Origin: Azomonas tarimensis | GTDB taxonomy: Bacteria > Pseudomonadota > Gammaproteobacteria > Pseudomonadales > Pseudomonadaceae | Assembly (NCBI RefSeq): GCF_042648805.1 | Contig: NZ_JBHRXZ010000015.1 | Coordinates: 1-64,000 of the forward strand | DNA length: 64,000 nt | Direction of reading: 5' to 3' | Part shown: piece by piece, positions 53,805 through 62,082 of the stretch | Layout: every line of letters starts with the position of its first letter | Numbering within the stretch: the stretch's first letter is position 1 | The notes under the pieces: model-generated | The model's database searches: none | Told to the model about the DNA's origin: nothing | The model's input: only the letters and a program-made list of their open reading frames with translations | Made by a program: the position numbers and the translations under genes

Positions 53805-53834
53805 GGTAACGCTCCCCTGGACCAGCTATCCGTG

Positions 53835-53870
53835 CCCATTTGACCCACTTTTTTCCACTTTGTACCACTT
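53835..53870 (-). promoter_or_regulatory. MraZ operator repeats
   Basis: On the minus strand four TGG-cored repeats (at 53865-53867, 53855-53857, 53845-53847 and 53836-53838) follow each other at 10, 10 and 9 bases. The first three share AGTGG. E. coli MraZ binds TGGGN repeats with the same 10-base period. They lie between the mra promoter and the mraZ start. Confidence 0.75.
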
Positions 53871-53876
53871 CCGCAC

Positions 53877-53906
53877 ACTATAGGAACCGGCCTACCCCAC
53901 CGTCAA
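53877..53906 (-). promoter_or_regulatory. mra promoter of the dcw cluster
   Basis: On the minus strand TTGACG (53901-53906) and TATAGT (53877-53882) are 18 bases apart, a strong sigma70 match. Transcription would start near 53870, directly at the MraZ repeats. The rest of the 290-base gap to rnpB holds a hairpin at 54020-54055 and no gene. Confidence 0.75.
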
Positions 53907-54019
53907 GATGAGGTCTAAATGCGAAATCCTTTTAAAGACGAAGGGTTAACGGACAAATCGAGACGTCGCGCAAGGAACCGCATAAAGCGGAAGCGTGATT
54001 AGCCAGAGGAGGCGGGCGA

Positions 54020-54055
54020 TTGCTCTTCAAACCTGAGGTGGTTTGTTAAGAGCAA
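54020..54055. repeat. Long imperfect palindrome between rnpB and mraZ
   Basis: TTGCTCTT-CAAACC (54020-54033) pairs with GGTTTG-TT-AAGAGCAA (54040-54055), a 14-bp stem with a two-base bulge and the loop TGAGGT. There is no T run on the minus strand after it, so it is not a clear terminator of rnpB. Confidence 0.65.
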
Positions 54056-54096
54056 GATTATTTCGGACTAAAAAGAGGGGTGTTCAAGCAGGATAA

Positions 54097-54455
54097 GGCG
54101 GAGAGTCGATCTGTAAGCCGGGTTCTGTCGAGGACAGTCATTCCTCTACGACGGCCATCACTGACCGCCTCTAGCAACCTACCCGGATCCAGCGCGGGCC
54201 ACGCCAATGGATCCCTATTTGGTCTTGCTCCAAGTGGGGTTTACCTAGCCACGAACTGTTGCCAGTCGTGCGGTGCGCTCTTACCGCACCTTTTCACCCT
54301 TACCGGCGCCGAAGCGCTTAGGCGGTTATTTTCTGTGGCACTTTCCGTAGGCTCACGCCTCCCAGGCGTTACCTGGCACTTCGCCCTGCGGAGCCCGGAC
54401 TTTCCTCCCTCCTCTCCTGCAAGCAAAAGAGGACAGCGACTGCCCGATCGACTCT
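54097..54455 (-). ncRNA. rnpB: RNase P RNA (M1 RNA), class A
   Basis: This is the catalytic RNA that trims the 5' ends of tRNA precursors. The ends pair: AGAGTCGATC at the 5' end (54446-54455) with GATCGACTCT near the 3' end (about 54102-54111). The universal stretch GGAAAGTCCGGGC lies close to the 5' end (about 54393-54405) and AGAACCCGGCTTA near the 3' end, together forming the P4 core. The ends are set by the P1 stem, so the exact 3' end may differ by several bases. It sits between rsmI and mraZ as in P. aeruginosa. Confidence 0.93.
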
Positions 54456-54465
54456 CCGGGGCGCA

Positions 54466-54494
54466 AGGATAGGGACACCGCCGCCCGGCCGCAA
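54466..54494 (-). promoter_or_regulatory. Probable rnpB promoter
   Basis: On the minus strand TTGCGG (54489-54494) and TATCCT (54466-54471) are 17 bases apart. The expected start falls about ten bases later, at the AGAGTC 5' end of the RNA. Confidence 0.6.
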
Positions 54495-54522
54495 GGCAAA
54501 CTCCTCGCCGTAGACGAAAAGA

Positions 54523-55401
54523 CTAGCCACCGCCCTCGCCCTTGCGCTCCAGCGCCACCTGATAGAGCAGGTTCTTGCGCACGCCGGTGATCTCCGCCGC
54601 CACTGCCGCCGCGCGCTTGAGCGGCAACTCCGCCAGCAGCAGGTCGAGTACCCGCAGCGCCTGCGCATCCAGCGCGTCCTCGTCCTGTGGCGCCTGCCAG
54701 CCGGCCACCACCAGCACGCACTCGCCGCGCTGCTGATTGCTGTCAGCGGCGACCCAGCGACGCAACTCGCCCAGCGGTAACCCCTGCAGGGTTTCGAAGG
54801 TCTTGGTCAACTCCCGCCCCAGCAGCGCCGGCCGCTCGGCGCCAAAGGCCCCCTCCAGATCCGCCAGGCAATCCAGCAGGCGGTGGGGCGCCTCGTAGAA
54901 GATCAGCGTACGCGGCTCCTCTTTCAACTGCTGCAGGCGACCCTGCCGCCCGGCCGCCTTGGCCGGGAGGAAGCCCTCGAAGACGAATCGATCCGAAGGC
55001 AGCCCGGCCGCCGACAGCGCGGCGATCAGGGCGCAGGCGCCTGGCACCGGAACCACCCGTATCCCCGCGGCTCGCGCCTGCCGCACCAGGTGATAACCCG
55101 GGTCGGATATCAGTGGCGTGCCGGCGTCCGAAATCAACGCCACGTCGTCACCACCCCGCAGCCGCTCGAGAAAGCGCCCACCCTCATCACGCTCGTTGTG
55201 CTCATGACAGGCCGCCAATGGCGTGGTGATTCCGAAATGCTGCAACAACCGGAGCGAATGACGGGTATCCTCTGCCGCGATCAGCGCCACCTCACGCAGC
55301 ACCCGCAAGGCACGGGCACTGATGTCTTCCAGGTTGCCGATCGGGGTCGCCACGACGTACAGGACCCCCCCGCCGGAATTCGCGTCAGCCGTCACAGTCA
55401 C
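54523..55401 (-). CDS. rsmI: 16S rRNA 2'-O-ribose C1402 methyltransferase RsmI
   Basis: The 292-residue enzyme methylates the ribose of C1402 of 16S rRNA, complementing RsmH. The N-terminal TP-methylase domain shows LYVVATPIGNLEDISARAL, AAEDTRHSLRLLQHFG and ISDAGTPLISDPGYHLV. GTG at 55401 is chosen because GAGGT lies seven bases before it; GTG two codons later is also possible. It is divergent from lpoA, and rnpB follows. Confidence 0.95.
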   Translation of the reverse strand: MTVTADANSGGGVLYVVATPIGNLEDISARALRVLREVALIAAEDTRHSLRLLQHFGITTPLAACHEHNERDEGGRFLERLRGGDDVALISDAGTPLISDPGYHLVRQARAAGIRVVPVPGACALIAALSAAGLPSDRFVFEGFLPAKAAGRQGRLQQLKEEPRTLIFYEAPHRLLDCLADLEGAFGAERPALLGRELTKTFETLQGLPLGELRRWVAADSNQQRGECVLVVAGWQAPQDEDALDAQALRVLDLLLAELPLKRAAAVAAEITGVRKNLLYQVALERKGEGGG

Positions 55402-55515
55402 AGCAGATACCTCGTCGAAAAAGACCACAGTGTACCGGTTTGGGCAGTGCAGCATCGCCACCCTACCGAGCCTTGGTACAATCACCGCCTTTTGAACTGC
55501 TCCGGACCCCTTCCC

Positions 55516-57327
55516 ATGACGGATCGCTTGCGCCTACTGCTTTTCGTGTGCCTATTCGGCCTGGTTTCAGCCTGTACCACCGCACCGGAGTCTCCCCTGG
55601 GCGAGCTTCCCCGCACGCCCCAGGCCACGACCCAGGAGCTGCTCCAGCAGGCGCAGACCGCCGCGCCCGCCGAGGCCAGGCTGCTGCGCCTCACCGCGGC
55701 CGAACAAAGCTACCAGCAGGGCAACCCGCAGCAGGCCAGGAGCATCCTCGAAACGATCGAGACCGACAGCCTGCCGCCGGCGCAGCAGGTCTTCGCCAAC
55801 ACCCTGCAGGCCGAGCTGGCCATGCAGGCCGGTGAGCCGGAACTGGCCCTTCAGGCAGTCCTGCATCCGAGCTTCGAAATACTCCACGAGCTGCCCGCCG
55901 ACCAGCAGCTGCGCAGTCACCTGATCCGCGCCGATGCCTTCGAGGCCAACGGCCAGACCATGCCAGCCCTGCGCGAGCGCGTGTTCGTTGCGCCGCTGCT
56001 GAGCGGCCAGCCGGCCCGCGACAATCATCAGGCGATCTGGCCGCTGGTCTCGGCGCTGCCTGCCGAAGAGCTGCAGCCCACCGGCGACCCGGACCTGGAC
56101 GGCTGGCTGGCACTGGCCGCAAGCATCGGCCAGGCACCCACCGTGCGCCAGCAGCAGGCCGCGATCGACGGCTGGCTCGAACGCCACCCGGGCCACCCGG
56201 CCGCCCGCGAGCTGCCCGAGGCCCTGGTCAGGCTGCGCGAGATGACCGACGAGCCGATCACCCGTGTCGCCCTGCTGCTGCCGATGCAGGGTCAGTTGGC
56301 CAGCGTCGCCGAGGCGCTGCGCGACGGCTTTCTCTCCGCCCATCTGCAGGCCCAGCAGACCGGCGAGGCGTTGTCCCATATCGAGCTCTACGACAGCAGC
56401 CACTTCGCCTCCCTCGATGCCCTCTACCGCCAGGCCGAGGCCGACCGGGTGCAACTGGTCATCGGCCCGCTGGACAAGGATCAGGTGCGCCAGCTTGGCA
56501 GCCGCGATCAACTGCCCATCAATACCCTGGCCCTGAACTACAGCGACGCCGGCCAGCAGGTTCCGCCGCAGCTGTTCCAGTTCGGCCTGGCCGCCGAAGA
56601 CGAGGCCCGCGAGGCCGCGCGACGCGCCTGGGTCGACGGCCACCGCAGCGCCATTGCCCTCACCCCTCGCGGTGACTGGGGCAGTCGCGTCCTGCAGGCC
56701 TTTCGCAACGCCTGGCTGGAACAGGGGGGCGAGCTGATCGCCGCCGAGCCGCTGGCCGAACCCATCGCCCTGGCCAACCAGATCGCCGAGCTCCTGCAAC
56801 TGCGCGAGGGCGAGGCCGGCCGCCGGGTGACCGGCAGCGACGGCGCCACCATCACCGCGCAGCCGGTGCGTCGTCAGGACATCGACTTCCTCTTCCTCGC
56901 CGCCTCGCCGCAGCAGGCCCAGCAGGTCAAGCCCACCCTGGCGTTCCAGTACGCCGCCGACCTTCCGGTCTACAGCACGTCCCACCTGCATGCGGCGAAC
57001 AACGACCGCAACCAGTACCTCGACCTCGAAGGCATCCGCTTCGCCGAAACCCCCTGGCTGCTGGATCCCGAGCAGCGCCTGCGCCAGCAGGTCGAACAGC
57101 AGTGGCCGCAGGCCGGCGGCAGCCTCGGCCGGCTGTATGCCATGGGCGCCGACGCCTACCTGCTCGCCTCACGCCTCAACCAGTTGCTGGCCTTCCCCGA
57201 CATGCGCATCGAGGGACATTCGGGCACGCTCAGCCTCGGCGCCCACCAGCGCATCGAGCGCGCCCTGCCCTGGGCGGAGTTTCGCGACGGCAATGTCGTT
57301 CCCCTCGGCGACAGCCCGGCCCGATGA
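55516..57327 (+). CDS. lpoA: LpoA-type activator of penicillin-binding protein 1A
   Basis: The 603-residue outer-membrane lipoprotein has lipobox LVSAC at the N-terminus. Residues about 25-230 form TPR-like helical repeats. The C-terminal half is a periplasmic-binding-protein-like domain (RVALLLPMQGQLASVAEALR, and AMGADAYLLASRLNQL near the end). In E. coli LpoA reaches through peptidoglycan to stimulate PBP1A. ATG at 55516 is used; the frame from 54883 runs antisense over rsmI. Its stop overlaps yraN by four bases. Confidence 0.94.
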   Translation: MTDRLRLLLFVCLFGLVSACTTAPESPLGELPRTPQATTQELLQQAQTAAPAEARLLRLTAAEQSYQQGNPQQARSILETIETDSLPPAQQVFANTLQAELAMQAGEPELALQAVLHPSFEILHELPADQQLRSHLIRADAFEANGQTMPALRERVFVAPLLSGQPARDNHQAIWPLVSALPAEELQPTGDPDLDGWLALAASIGQAPTVRQQQAAIDGWLERHPGHPAARELPEALVRLREMTDEPITRVALLLPMQGQLASVAEALRDGFLSAHLQAQQTGEALSHIELYDSSHFASLDALYRQAEADRVQLVIGPLDKDQVRQLGSRDQLPINTLALNYSDAGQQVPPQLFQFGLAAEDEAREAARRAWVDGHRSAIALTPRGDWGSRVLQAFRNAWLEQGGELIAAEPLAEPIALANQIAELLQLREGEAGRRVTGSDGATITAQPVRRQDIDFLFLAASPQQAQQVKPTLAFQYAADLPVYSTSHLHAANNDRNQYLDLEGIRFAETPWLLDPEQRLRQQVEQQWPQAGGSLGRLYAMGADAYLLASRLNQLLAFPDMRIEGHSGTLSLGAHQRIERALPWAEFRDGNVVPLGDSPAR

Positions 57328-57680
57328 GTGACAGTCGACGCGCCAGCGGCCAGGATGGCGAAGTCCTGGCGCTGGCCCATCTGCAACGCCAGGGCCTGCG
57401 CCTGATCGCGCGCAACTGGTCGTGCCGCGCCGGCGAACTCGATCTGGTCATGCTTGAAGGCGATACAGTAGTATTCGTCGAAGTGCGCTATCGGCGACAC
57501 GACGCCTGGGGAGGCGCACTGGAGAGTATCGATGCGCGCAAGCGCCAGAAGCTGATCAGGGCCGCGCAATTCTTCCTGCTCAGGGAACAGCGCTGGGCCA
57601 GCCACCCCAGCCGCTTCGACGTCGTCGCCCTTGGCGCGAGCCCCGACCTGAACTGGATACGCAACGCGTTCGACGGCTGA
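57324..57680 (+). CDS. yraN: YraN family (UPF0102) predicted endonuclease-like protein
   Basis: The 118-residue protein has the nuclease-like fold of UPF0102, with GQDGEVLALAHLQRQGL at the N-terminus and the catalytic-type motif CRAGELDLVMLEGDTVVFVEV (E, D and ExK-like residues). No substrate is established. The start overlaps the lpoA stop as ATGA. The lpoA-yraN-gmhA-dolP order matches E. coli lpoA-yraN-diaA-dolP. Confidence 0.92.
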   Translation: MSDSRRASGQDGEVLALAHLQRQGLRLIARNWSCRAGELDLVMLEGDTVVFVEVRYRRHDAWGGALESIDARKRQKLIRAAQFFLLREQRWASHPSRFDVVALGASPDLNWIRNAFDG

Positions 57681-57770
57681 GCGCGCCTGCAACCGCTCGG
57701 CAGCCCCGCCGAGCCCCTGCCGAGTCCGACCACCTGGCGACTCGCTCGAACACACCTAGGGTAGATTTCG

Positions 57771-58364
57771 ATGGACATGCAATCCCGTATTCTCCAGCTC
57801 TTCCAAGCCAGCATCGAGACCAAGCAGCAGGCCATGGAAGTGCTGGCGCCGAGCATCGAGCTCGCCGGGCAAGTGATGGTCAACGCGCTTCTCAGCGAGG
57901 GCAAGATCCTCACCTGCGGCAACGGCGGCTCGGCGGGCGATGCGCAGCACTTCTCCTCCGAACTGCTCAACCGCTTCGAGCGTGAGCGCCCGAGCCTGCC
58001 GGCCATCGCCCTCAGCACCGACAGCTCGACACTGACCTCGATCGCCAACGACTACAGCTACAACGAAGTCTTCTCCAAACAGATCCGCGCCCTTGGTCAG
58101 CCGGGCGATGTGCTGCTGGCCATCTCCACCAGCGGCAATTCGGCCAACGTGATCCAGGCCATCCAGGCCGCCCATGACCGCGAGATGGTGGTGGTGGCCC
58201 TGAGTGGCCGTGACGGCGGCGGCATGGCCTCGCTGCTGTTACCCGAAGACGTGGAAATCCGCGTGCCGGCCAAGTCCACAGCGCGCATCCAGGAGGTGCA
58301 CTTGCTGACCATCCATTGCCTGTGCGACCTCATCGACAACCAACTCTTCGGGAGTGAAGAATGA
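57771..58364 (+). CDS. gmhA: SIS-domain phosphoheptose isomerase (GmhA/DiaA type)
   Basis: The 197-residue protein has one SIS domain, with GNGGSAGDAQHFSSELLNRF and LLAISTSGNSANVIQAI as sugar-phosphate-binding loops. GmhA makes D-glycero-D-manno-heptose 7-phosphate for the lipopolysaccharide core. Its neighbours, however, are those of E. coli diaA, which encodes a DnaA-binding relative. Pseudomonas annotation favours GmhA. Both readings are possible from sequence alone. Its stop overlaps dolP by four bases. Confidence 0.88.
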   Translation: MDMQSRILQLFQASIETKQQAMEVLAPSIELAGQVMVNALLSEGKILTCGNGGSAGDAQHFSSELLNRFERERPSLPAIALSTDSSTLTSIANDYSYNEVFSKQIRALGQPGDVLLAISTSGNSANVIQAIQAAHDREMVVVALSGRDGGGMASLLLPEDVEIRVPAKSTARIQEVHLLTIHCLCDLIDNQLFGSEE

Positions 58365-58939
58365 TCACCCTGCGTATTACCGCGCTGTTATTGGCCTGCA
58401 GTGTGCTGGCCAGCGGCTGCAGTTCCGTTGTCACCGCCACCCGCGACGAGCCCATTCAGGACGACCGCGGCACCCGTACCCTGGGCAAGCGCATCGACGA
58501 TTCCCTGATCGAAACCAAGGCCGCGGTGAACATCGCCAAGGCCCACCCGGACCTGGAACGGGGCTCACGCGTCATCGTCACCAGCTTCAATGGTGTAGTG
58601 CTGCTTGCCGGCCAGACGCCTCGACAGGAGCTCAAGACCCAGGCCGCTCAGGCCGCCGCCTCCATCCAGGGCGTCAAGCGCGTCCATAACGAACTGCAGA
58701 TCCTGCCGCCCTCGTCCGCACTGGCACGCAGCAACGACACCTGGCTGACCACCCGGATCAAGGCCCAGATGCTCGGCGACAACAGCGTCCCCGGCTCGCG
58801 CATCAAGGTCATCACCGAGAACGGCATCGTCTACCTGCTGGGCCTGGTCACTCGCGAGGAAGGCGACCGCGCCACCTCCGCCGCACAGACCGTCTCCGGC
58901 GTGCAGCGCATCGTCAGGCTGTTCGAATACATCGATTGA
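58361..58939 (+). CDS. dolP: BON-domain outer-membrane lipoprotein DolP (YraP)
   Basis: The 192-residue lipoprotein has lipobox LASGC and two BON domains (about residues 45-112 and 122-192; GVVLLAGQTPRQELK and GIVYLLGLVTREEGD). In E. coli DolP marks division sites and helps outer-membrane integrity. The start overlaps the gmhA stop by four bases. A hairpin with no T run lies in the short gap to convergent sspB. Confidence 0.92.
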   Translation: MITLRITALLLACSVLASGCSSVVTATRDEPIQDDRGTRTLGKRIDDSLIETKAAVNIAKAHPDLERGSRVIVTSFNGVVLLAGQTPRQELKTQAAQAAASIQGVKRVHNELQILPPSSALARSNDTWLTTRIKAQMLGDNSVPGSRIKVITENGIVYLLGLVTREEGDRATSAAQTVSGVQRIVRLFEYID

Positions 58940-58944
58940 GGCCC

Positions 58945-58988
58945 CTGCCCGGCCGGGACGGTGAGCGCAATGCCACCGTCGCGGGCAG
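58945..58988. terminator. Hairpin between convergent dolP and sspB
   Basis: CTGCCC (58945-58950) pairs with GGGCAG (58983-58988), and GACGGTG inside pairs with CACCGTC. Neither side has a clear T run, so a terminator role is likely but not certain. Confidence 0.45.
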
Positions 58989-58993
58989 TTGCG

Positions 58994-59383
58994 CTACTTC
59001 ACCACCTTCAGGCTTGGCCGGCCATTGGGCCGCGACTCACCGCCCGCGGACGGGGCATCCCCCTCCGGCGGGCCGGGCTCGTTGTCGAAGACCATGCCCT
59101 GGCCATTTTCCCGCGCATAAATGGCCATGACCGCCGGTACCGGGATGTACAGGCTATGGGCAGAGCCGCCGAAACGGCCCTCGAAGGTGATCGCGTCGTT
59201 GTCCATGTCCAGATGCCGCACGGCGTTGGGCGAGACGTTCAGCACGATCTGGCCCTCGCTGGCATAGCCTGCCGGCACCTGGACGCGGGAGTACTCGGTG
59301 TTTACCAGCAGATGCGGAGTACAGTCGTTGGCGACTATCCACTCGTACAGCGCCCGTACCAGATAGGGACGGCTCGAATTCAT
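58994..59383 (-). CDS. sspB: ClpXP specificity-enhancing factor SspB
   Basis: The 129-residue adaptor delivers ssrA-tagged proteins to ClpXP. The folded N-terminal domain shows RPYLVRALYEWIVANDCTPH and ITFEGRFGGSAHSLYIPV. A flexible acidic linker follows, and the C-terminal ClpX-binding tail RPSLKVVK is intact. It lies 11 bases after sspA, the usual operon. Confidence 0.95.
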   Translation of the reverse strand: MNSSRPYLVRALYEWIVANDCTPHLLVNTEYSRVQVPAGYASEGQIVLNVSPNAVRHLDMDNDAITFEGRFGGSAHSLYIPVPAVMAIYARENGQGMVFDNEPGPPEGDAPSAGGESRPNGRPSLKVVK

Positions 59384-59394
59384 ACTGCAGCCTC

Positions 59395-60012
59395 TTATCG
59401 CATGTCACGTTCGACGTGGGAAAGACTGGCCTGGAAGGCCTCGCGCGCGAAGCAGCGGTCCATGTAGTCAAGCAACGGCCTGGCCGCTCGCGGCAACTCA
59501 ACGCCCAGCTTGGGCAATCGCCACAGGATAGGCAACAGGCAGCAGTCTACAAGACTCAACTCATCGCTGAGAAAGAACGGCTTTTCGCCAAACACTGGCG
59601 AAACCCCCGCCAGACTCTCACGCAGCTCCTTGCGTGCCTGAGCCCTGGCCGGCTCGGCGGTACGCGCATCGAGGATGCGATCGACCAGCGAGCACCAGTC
59701 GCGCCCGATCCGGTGCACCAGCAGCCGGGTATTGGCCCGCGCCACTGGGTAGGCCGGCAGCAGCGGCGGATGCGGGTAACGCTCTTCAAGGTACTCCAGG
59801 ATCACCATCGACTCGTACAGCGCCAAGTCACGGTCCACCAGCGTCGGCAGGCTCGAGTAGGGATTGACCTCGGCCAGGGCGCTCGGGCAGTTGGACGGAT
59901 CGACATCTATGATCTCCGCCTCCACACCCTTCTCGGCCATCACCAGCCGCACGCGGTGGGAATACTGGTCGGCGGGGTCGGAATAACAGGCCAGCCGGTT
60001 GATTGCGGCCAT
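59395..60012 (-). CDS. sspA: Stringent starvation protein A
   Basis: The 205-residue protein has a glutathione-S-transferase fold: thioredoxin-like N-terminal half (HRVRLVMAEKGVEAEIIDVD) and helical C-terminal half. The surface stretch with PHPPLLP, conserved in SspA, is present. It binds RNA polymerase and changes promoter choice under stress and does not act as a transferase. It lies between petC and sspB. Confidence 0.95.
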   Translation of the reverse strand: MAAINRLACYSDPADQYSHRVRLVMAEKGVEAEIIDVDPSNCPSALAEVNPYSSLPTLVDRDLALYESMVILEYLEERYPHPPLLPAYPVARANTRLLVHRIGRDWCSLVDRILDARTAEPARAQARKELRESLAGVSPVFGEKPFFLSDELSLVDCCLLPILWRLPKLGVELPRAARPLLDYMDRCFAREAFQASLSHVERDMR

Positions 60013-60050
60013 CGCGCATCCTCGCTTGATTTGTCCGGGGCAGAAATGAA

Positions 60051-60073
60051 GCGCGCGCCTCGAGGGCGCGCGC
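60051..60073 (-). terminator. GC-only hairpin after petC
   Basis: GCGCGCGCC (60051-60059) pairs with GGCGCGCGC (60065-60073) around five bases, just after the petC stop. The T run is weak (TTCATTT), so it may only slow transcription into sspA. Confidence 0.5.
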
Positions 60074-60094
60074 CTTTACAGCCTGATCCTGGAA

Positions 60095-60874
60095 TCAGTG
60101 AATGTCTTTCCAGTATTCACGCTTGAGCAGGTAGGCGAATACGAAGAGCACCGCCAGGAACAGCAGCACATAGGTGCCGATGCGCTGGCTCTCCAGTTTG
60201 ACCGGGTTGGCCGAGTAGGCCAGGAAGGTCACCAGGTTCTTGATGGTCTCGTCGTACTCGGCTTCGCTCATCTGGCCGGTACCCGGAACCACCACGAGCT
60301 GGTCGCAGGCTTCCTCGGTGATCGGCGTGCCGGTCAGCGGATCGAACTGGCGGCGACCGCCCTCGACCACCTGCACCTGCTTGCAACCGTAGACCTGACG
60401 GCCCTGCAGCGGCGCCAGGACGTGTGGCATGCCCACGTTCGGGAACACGGTGTTGTTCACACCGTAGGGACGGCTCGGATCCTCGTAGAAGCTGCGCATG
60501 TAGCTGTACAGCCAGTCGTTGCCGCGCACCCGGGCGACCATGGTCAGGTCCGGCGGAGCGACGCCGAACCAGTTCTTGGCCTCGTCAGGGCGAATCGCCG
60601 AGCGCATGTGGTCGCCGATCCGGGCATCGGTGAAGACGATGTTTTCCATCATCACCTCTTCCGGAATGCCCAGGTCGTTGGCAACGCGCTCGTAGCGCTG
60701 GTACTCGGCGCCATGGCAGCCCATGCAGTAGTTAGCGAAGGTTTTCAGACCATCCTGCATGGCCGCCTTGTCGGTCAGGTCGATCTGGACCTTGTCCAGG
60801 GACACCGAAGGACCGGCAGCGAAAGTCAGGGCCGGCAAAATCGCAAGAAACAATGCAGCAATGTGCTTTTTCAT
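60095..60874 (-). CDS. petC: Cytochrome c1 of the bc1 complex
   Basis: The 259-residue subunit passes electrons from the Rieske protein to soluble cytochrome c. A signal peptide is followed by the heme c site YCMGCHG near residue 52 and a methionine ligand region near PNVGMPHVLAP. A C-terminal membrane anchor is present (YVLLFLAVLFVFAYLLK). ATG at 60874 shares one base with the petB stop. The longer frame from 61213 reads over petB and is wrong. Confidence 0.96.
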   Translation of the reverse strand: MKKHIAALFLAILPALTFAAGPSVSLDKVQIDLTDKAAMQDGLKTFANYCMGCHGAEYQRYERVANDLGIPEEVMMENIVFTDARIGDHMRSAIRPDEAKNWFGVAPPDLTMVARVRGNDWLYSYMRSFYEDPSRPYGVNNTVFPNVGMPHVLAPLQGRQVYGCKQVQVVEGGRRQFDPLTGTPITEEACDQLVVVPGTGQMSEAEYDETIKNLVTFLAYSANPVKLESQRIGTYVLLFLAVLFVFAYLLKREYWKDIH

Positions 60875-62082
60875 CAGCCTATCCTTTCCGGAACAACTTT
60901 GGTCTTCTCGATCTTGGTGTAGAACGGCATGAGGATGAAGTACAGGAAGTACACAGCCGTGCAGACCTGCGACAGGAGAGTCCGGCCCGGGGTCGGAGCC
61001 AGGACGCCCAGCACGCCGAGAATCACGAAGGAGATGCAGAACAGCACCAGCGCGACCTTGCTCATCCAGCCCTTGTAGCGCATGGACTTGACCGGGCTGC
61101 GGTCGAGCCAGGGCAGCACGAAGAGCACCGCGATGGCCGCACCCATGGCCACGACGCCGAGCAGCTTGTCCGGCACCGCACGCAGGATCGCGTAGTAGGG
61201 GGTGAAGTACCACACCGGAGCGATGTGCTCAGGGGTCTTGAAGGCGTCCGCCGGCTCGAAGTTCGGCTTCTCCAGGAAGTAGCCGCCCATTTCCGGGAAG
61301 AAGAACACCACCGCGCAGAACACGAACAGGAAGACCACTACGCCGACGATATCCTTGACGGTGTAGTAAGGGTGGAACGGAATGCCGTCGACGGGCTTGC
61401 CGGCCTCGTCCTTGGACTTCTTGATGTCCACACCCAGCGGGTTGTTCGAACCCACCTCGTGCAGCGCCAGGATATGCAGCACCACCAGGCCGAGAATCAC
61501 GATCGGCAGCGCGATCACGTGCAGGGCGAAGAAGCGCGTCAGGGTGATGCCCGAGATCAGGTAGTCCCCTCGGATCCACTGGGTCAGGTCGTCGCCGATG
61601 ACCGGGATCGCACCGAACAGCGAGATGATCACCTGGGCACCCCAGTAGGACATCTGGCCCCAGGGCAGCAGGTAGCCCATGAAGGCTTCGGCCATCAGCG
61701 CCAGGTAGATCAGCATGCCGAAGATCCACACCAGCTCGCGAGGCTTCTGGTAGGAGCCGTAGAGCAGGCCGCGGAACATGTGCAGGTAGACCACGACGAA
61801 GAATGCCGAAGCACCCGTGGAGTGCAGGTAACGCAGAATCCAGCCGTATTCCACGTCACGCATGATGTATTCGATCGAGGCGAAGGCGCCCTCGGCCGAC
61901 GGCTCGTAGCTCATCGTCAACCAGATACCGGTGAGGATCTGGTTGACCAGCACCAGCAGCGCCAGCGAGCCGAAGAAGTACAGAACGTTGAAATTCTTGG
62001 GGGCGTAGTACTTGCTGAGATGGTCTTCCCACATCTTGGTCGCGGGGAAGCGCGCATCGACCCATTCCATCAACTTGCTCAT
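60874..62082 (-). CDS. petB: Cytochrome b of the bc1 complex
   Basis: The 402-residue membrane subunit holds two b hemes and the quinol sites. Eight helices are seen. The heme histidines lie in RYLHSTGASAFFVVVYLHMFRG and RFFALHVIALPIVI...VLHILALHEVGS, and the Qo-site motif reads PVWYFTPYYAILRAVP (the family PEWY variant is PVWY here). The start shares one base with the Rieske gene stop, and the stop shares one with petC. Confidence 0.97.
   Translation of the reverse strand: MSKLMEWVDARFPATKMWEDHLSKYYAPKNFNVLYFFGSLALLVLVNQILTGIWLTMSYEPSAEGAFASIEYIMRDVEYGWILRYLHSTGASAFFVVVYLHMFRGLLYGSYQKPRELVWIFGMLIYLALMAEAFMGYLLPWGQMSYWGAQVIISLFGAIPVIGDDLTQWIRGDYLISGITLTRFFALHVIALPIVILGLVVLHILALHEVGSNNPLGVDIKKSKDEAGKPVDGIPFHPYYTVKDIVGVVVFLFVFCAVVFFFPEMGGYFLEKPNFEPADAFKTPEHIAPVWYFTPYYAILRAVPDKLLGVVAMGAAIAVLFVLPWLDRSPVKSMRYKGWMSKVALVLFCISFVILGVLGVLAPTPGRTLLSQVCTAVYFLYFILMPFYTKIEKTKVVPERIG

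Noticed and set aside
54080..54472. Plus-strand open frame of 130 codons
   Set aside because: It runs antisense across the RNase P RNA gene; such frames are well-known false proteins.
60874..61213. N-terminal extension of petC by 113 codons
   Set aside because: The extension reads petB in another frame; a normal signal peptide starts at 60874.
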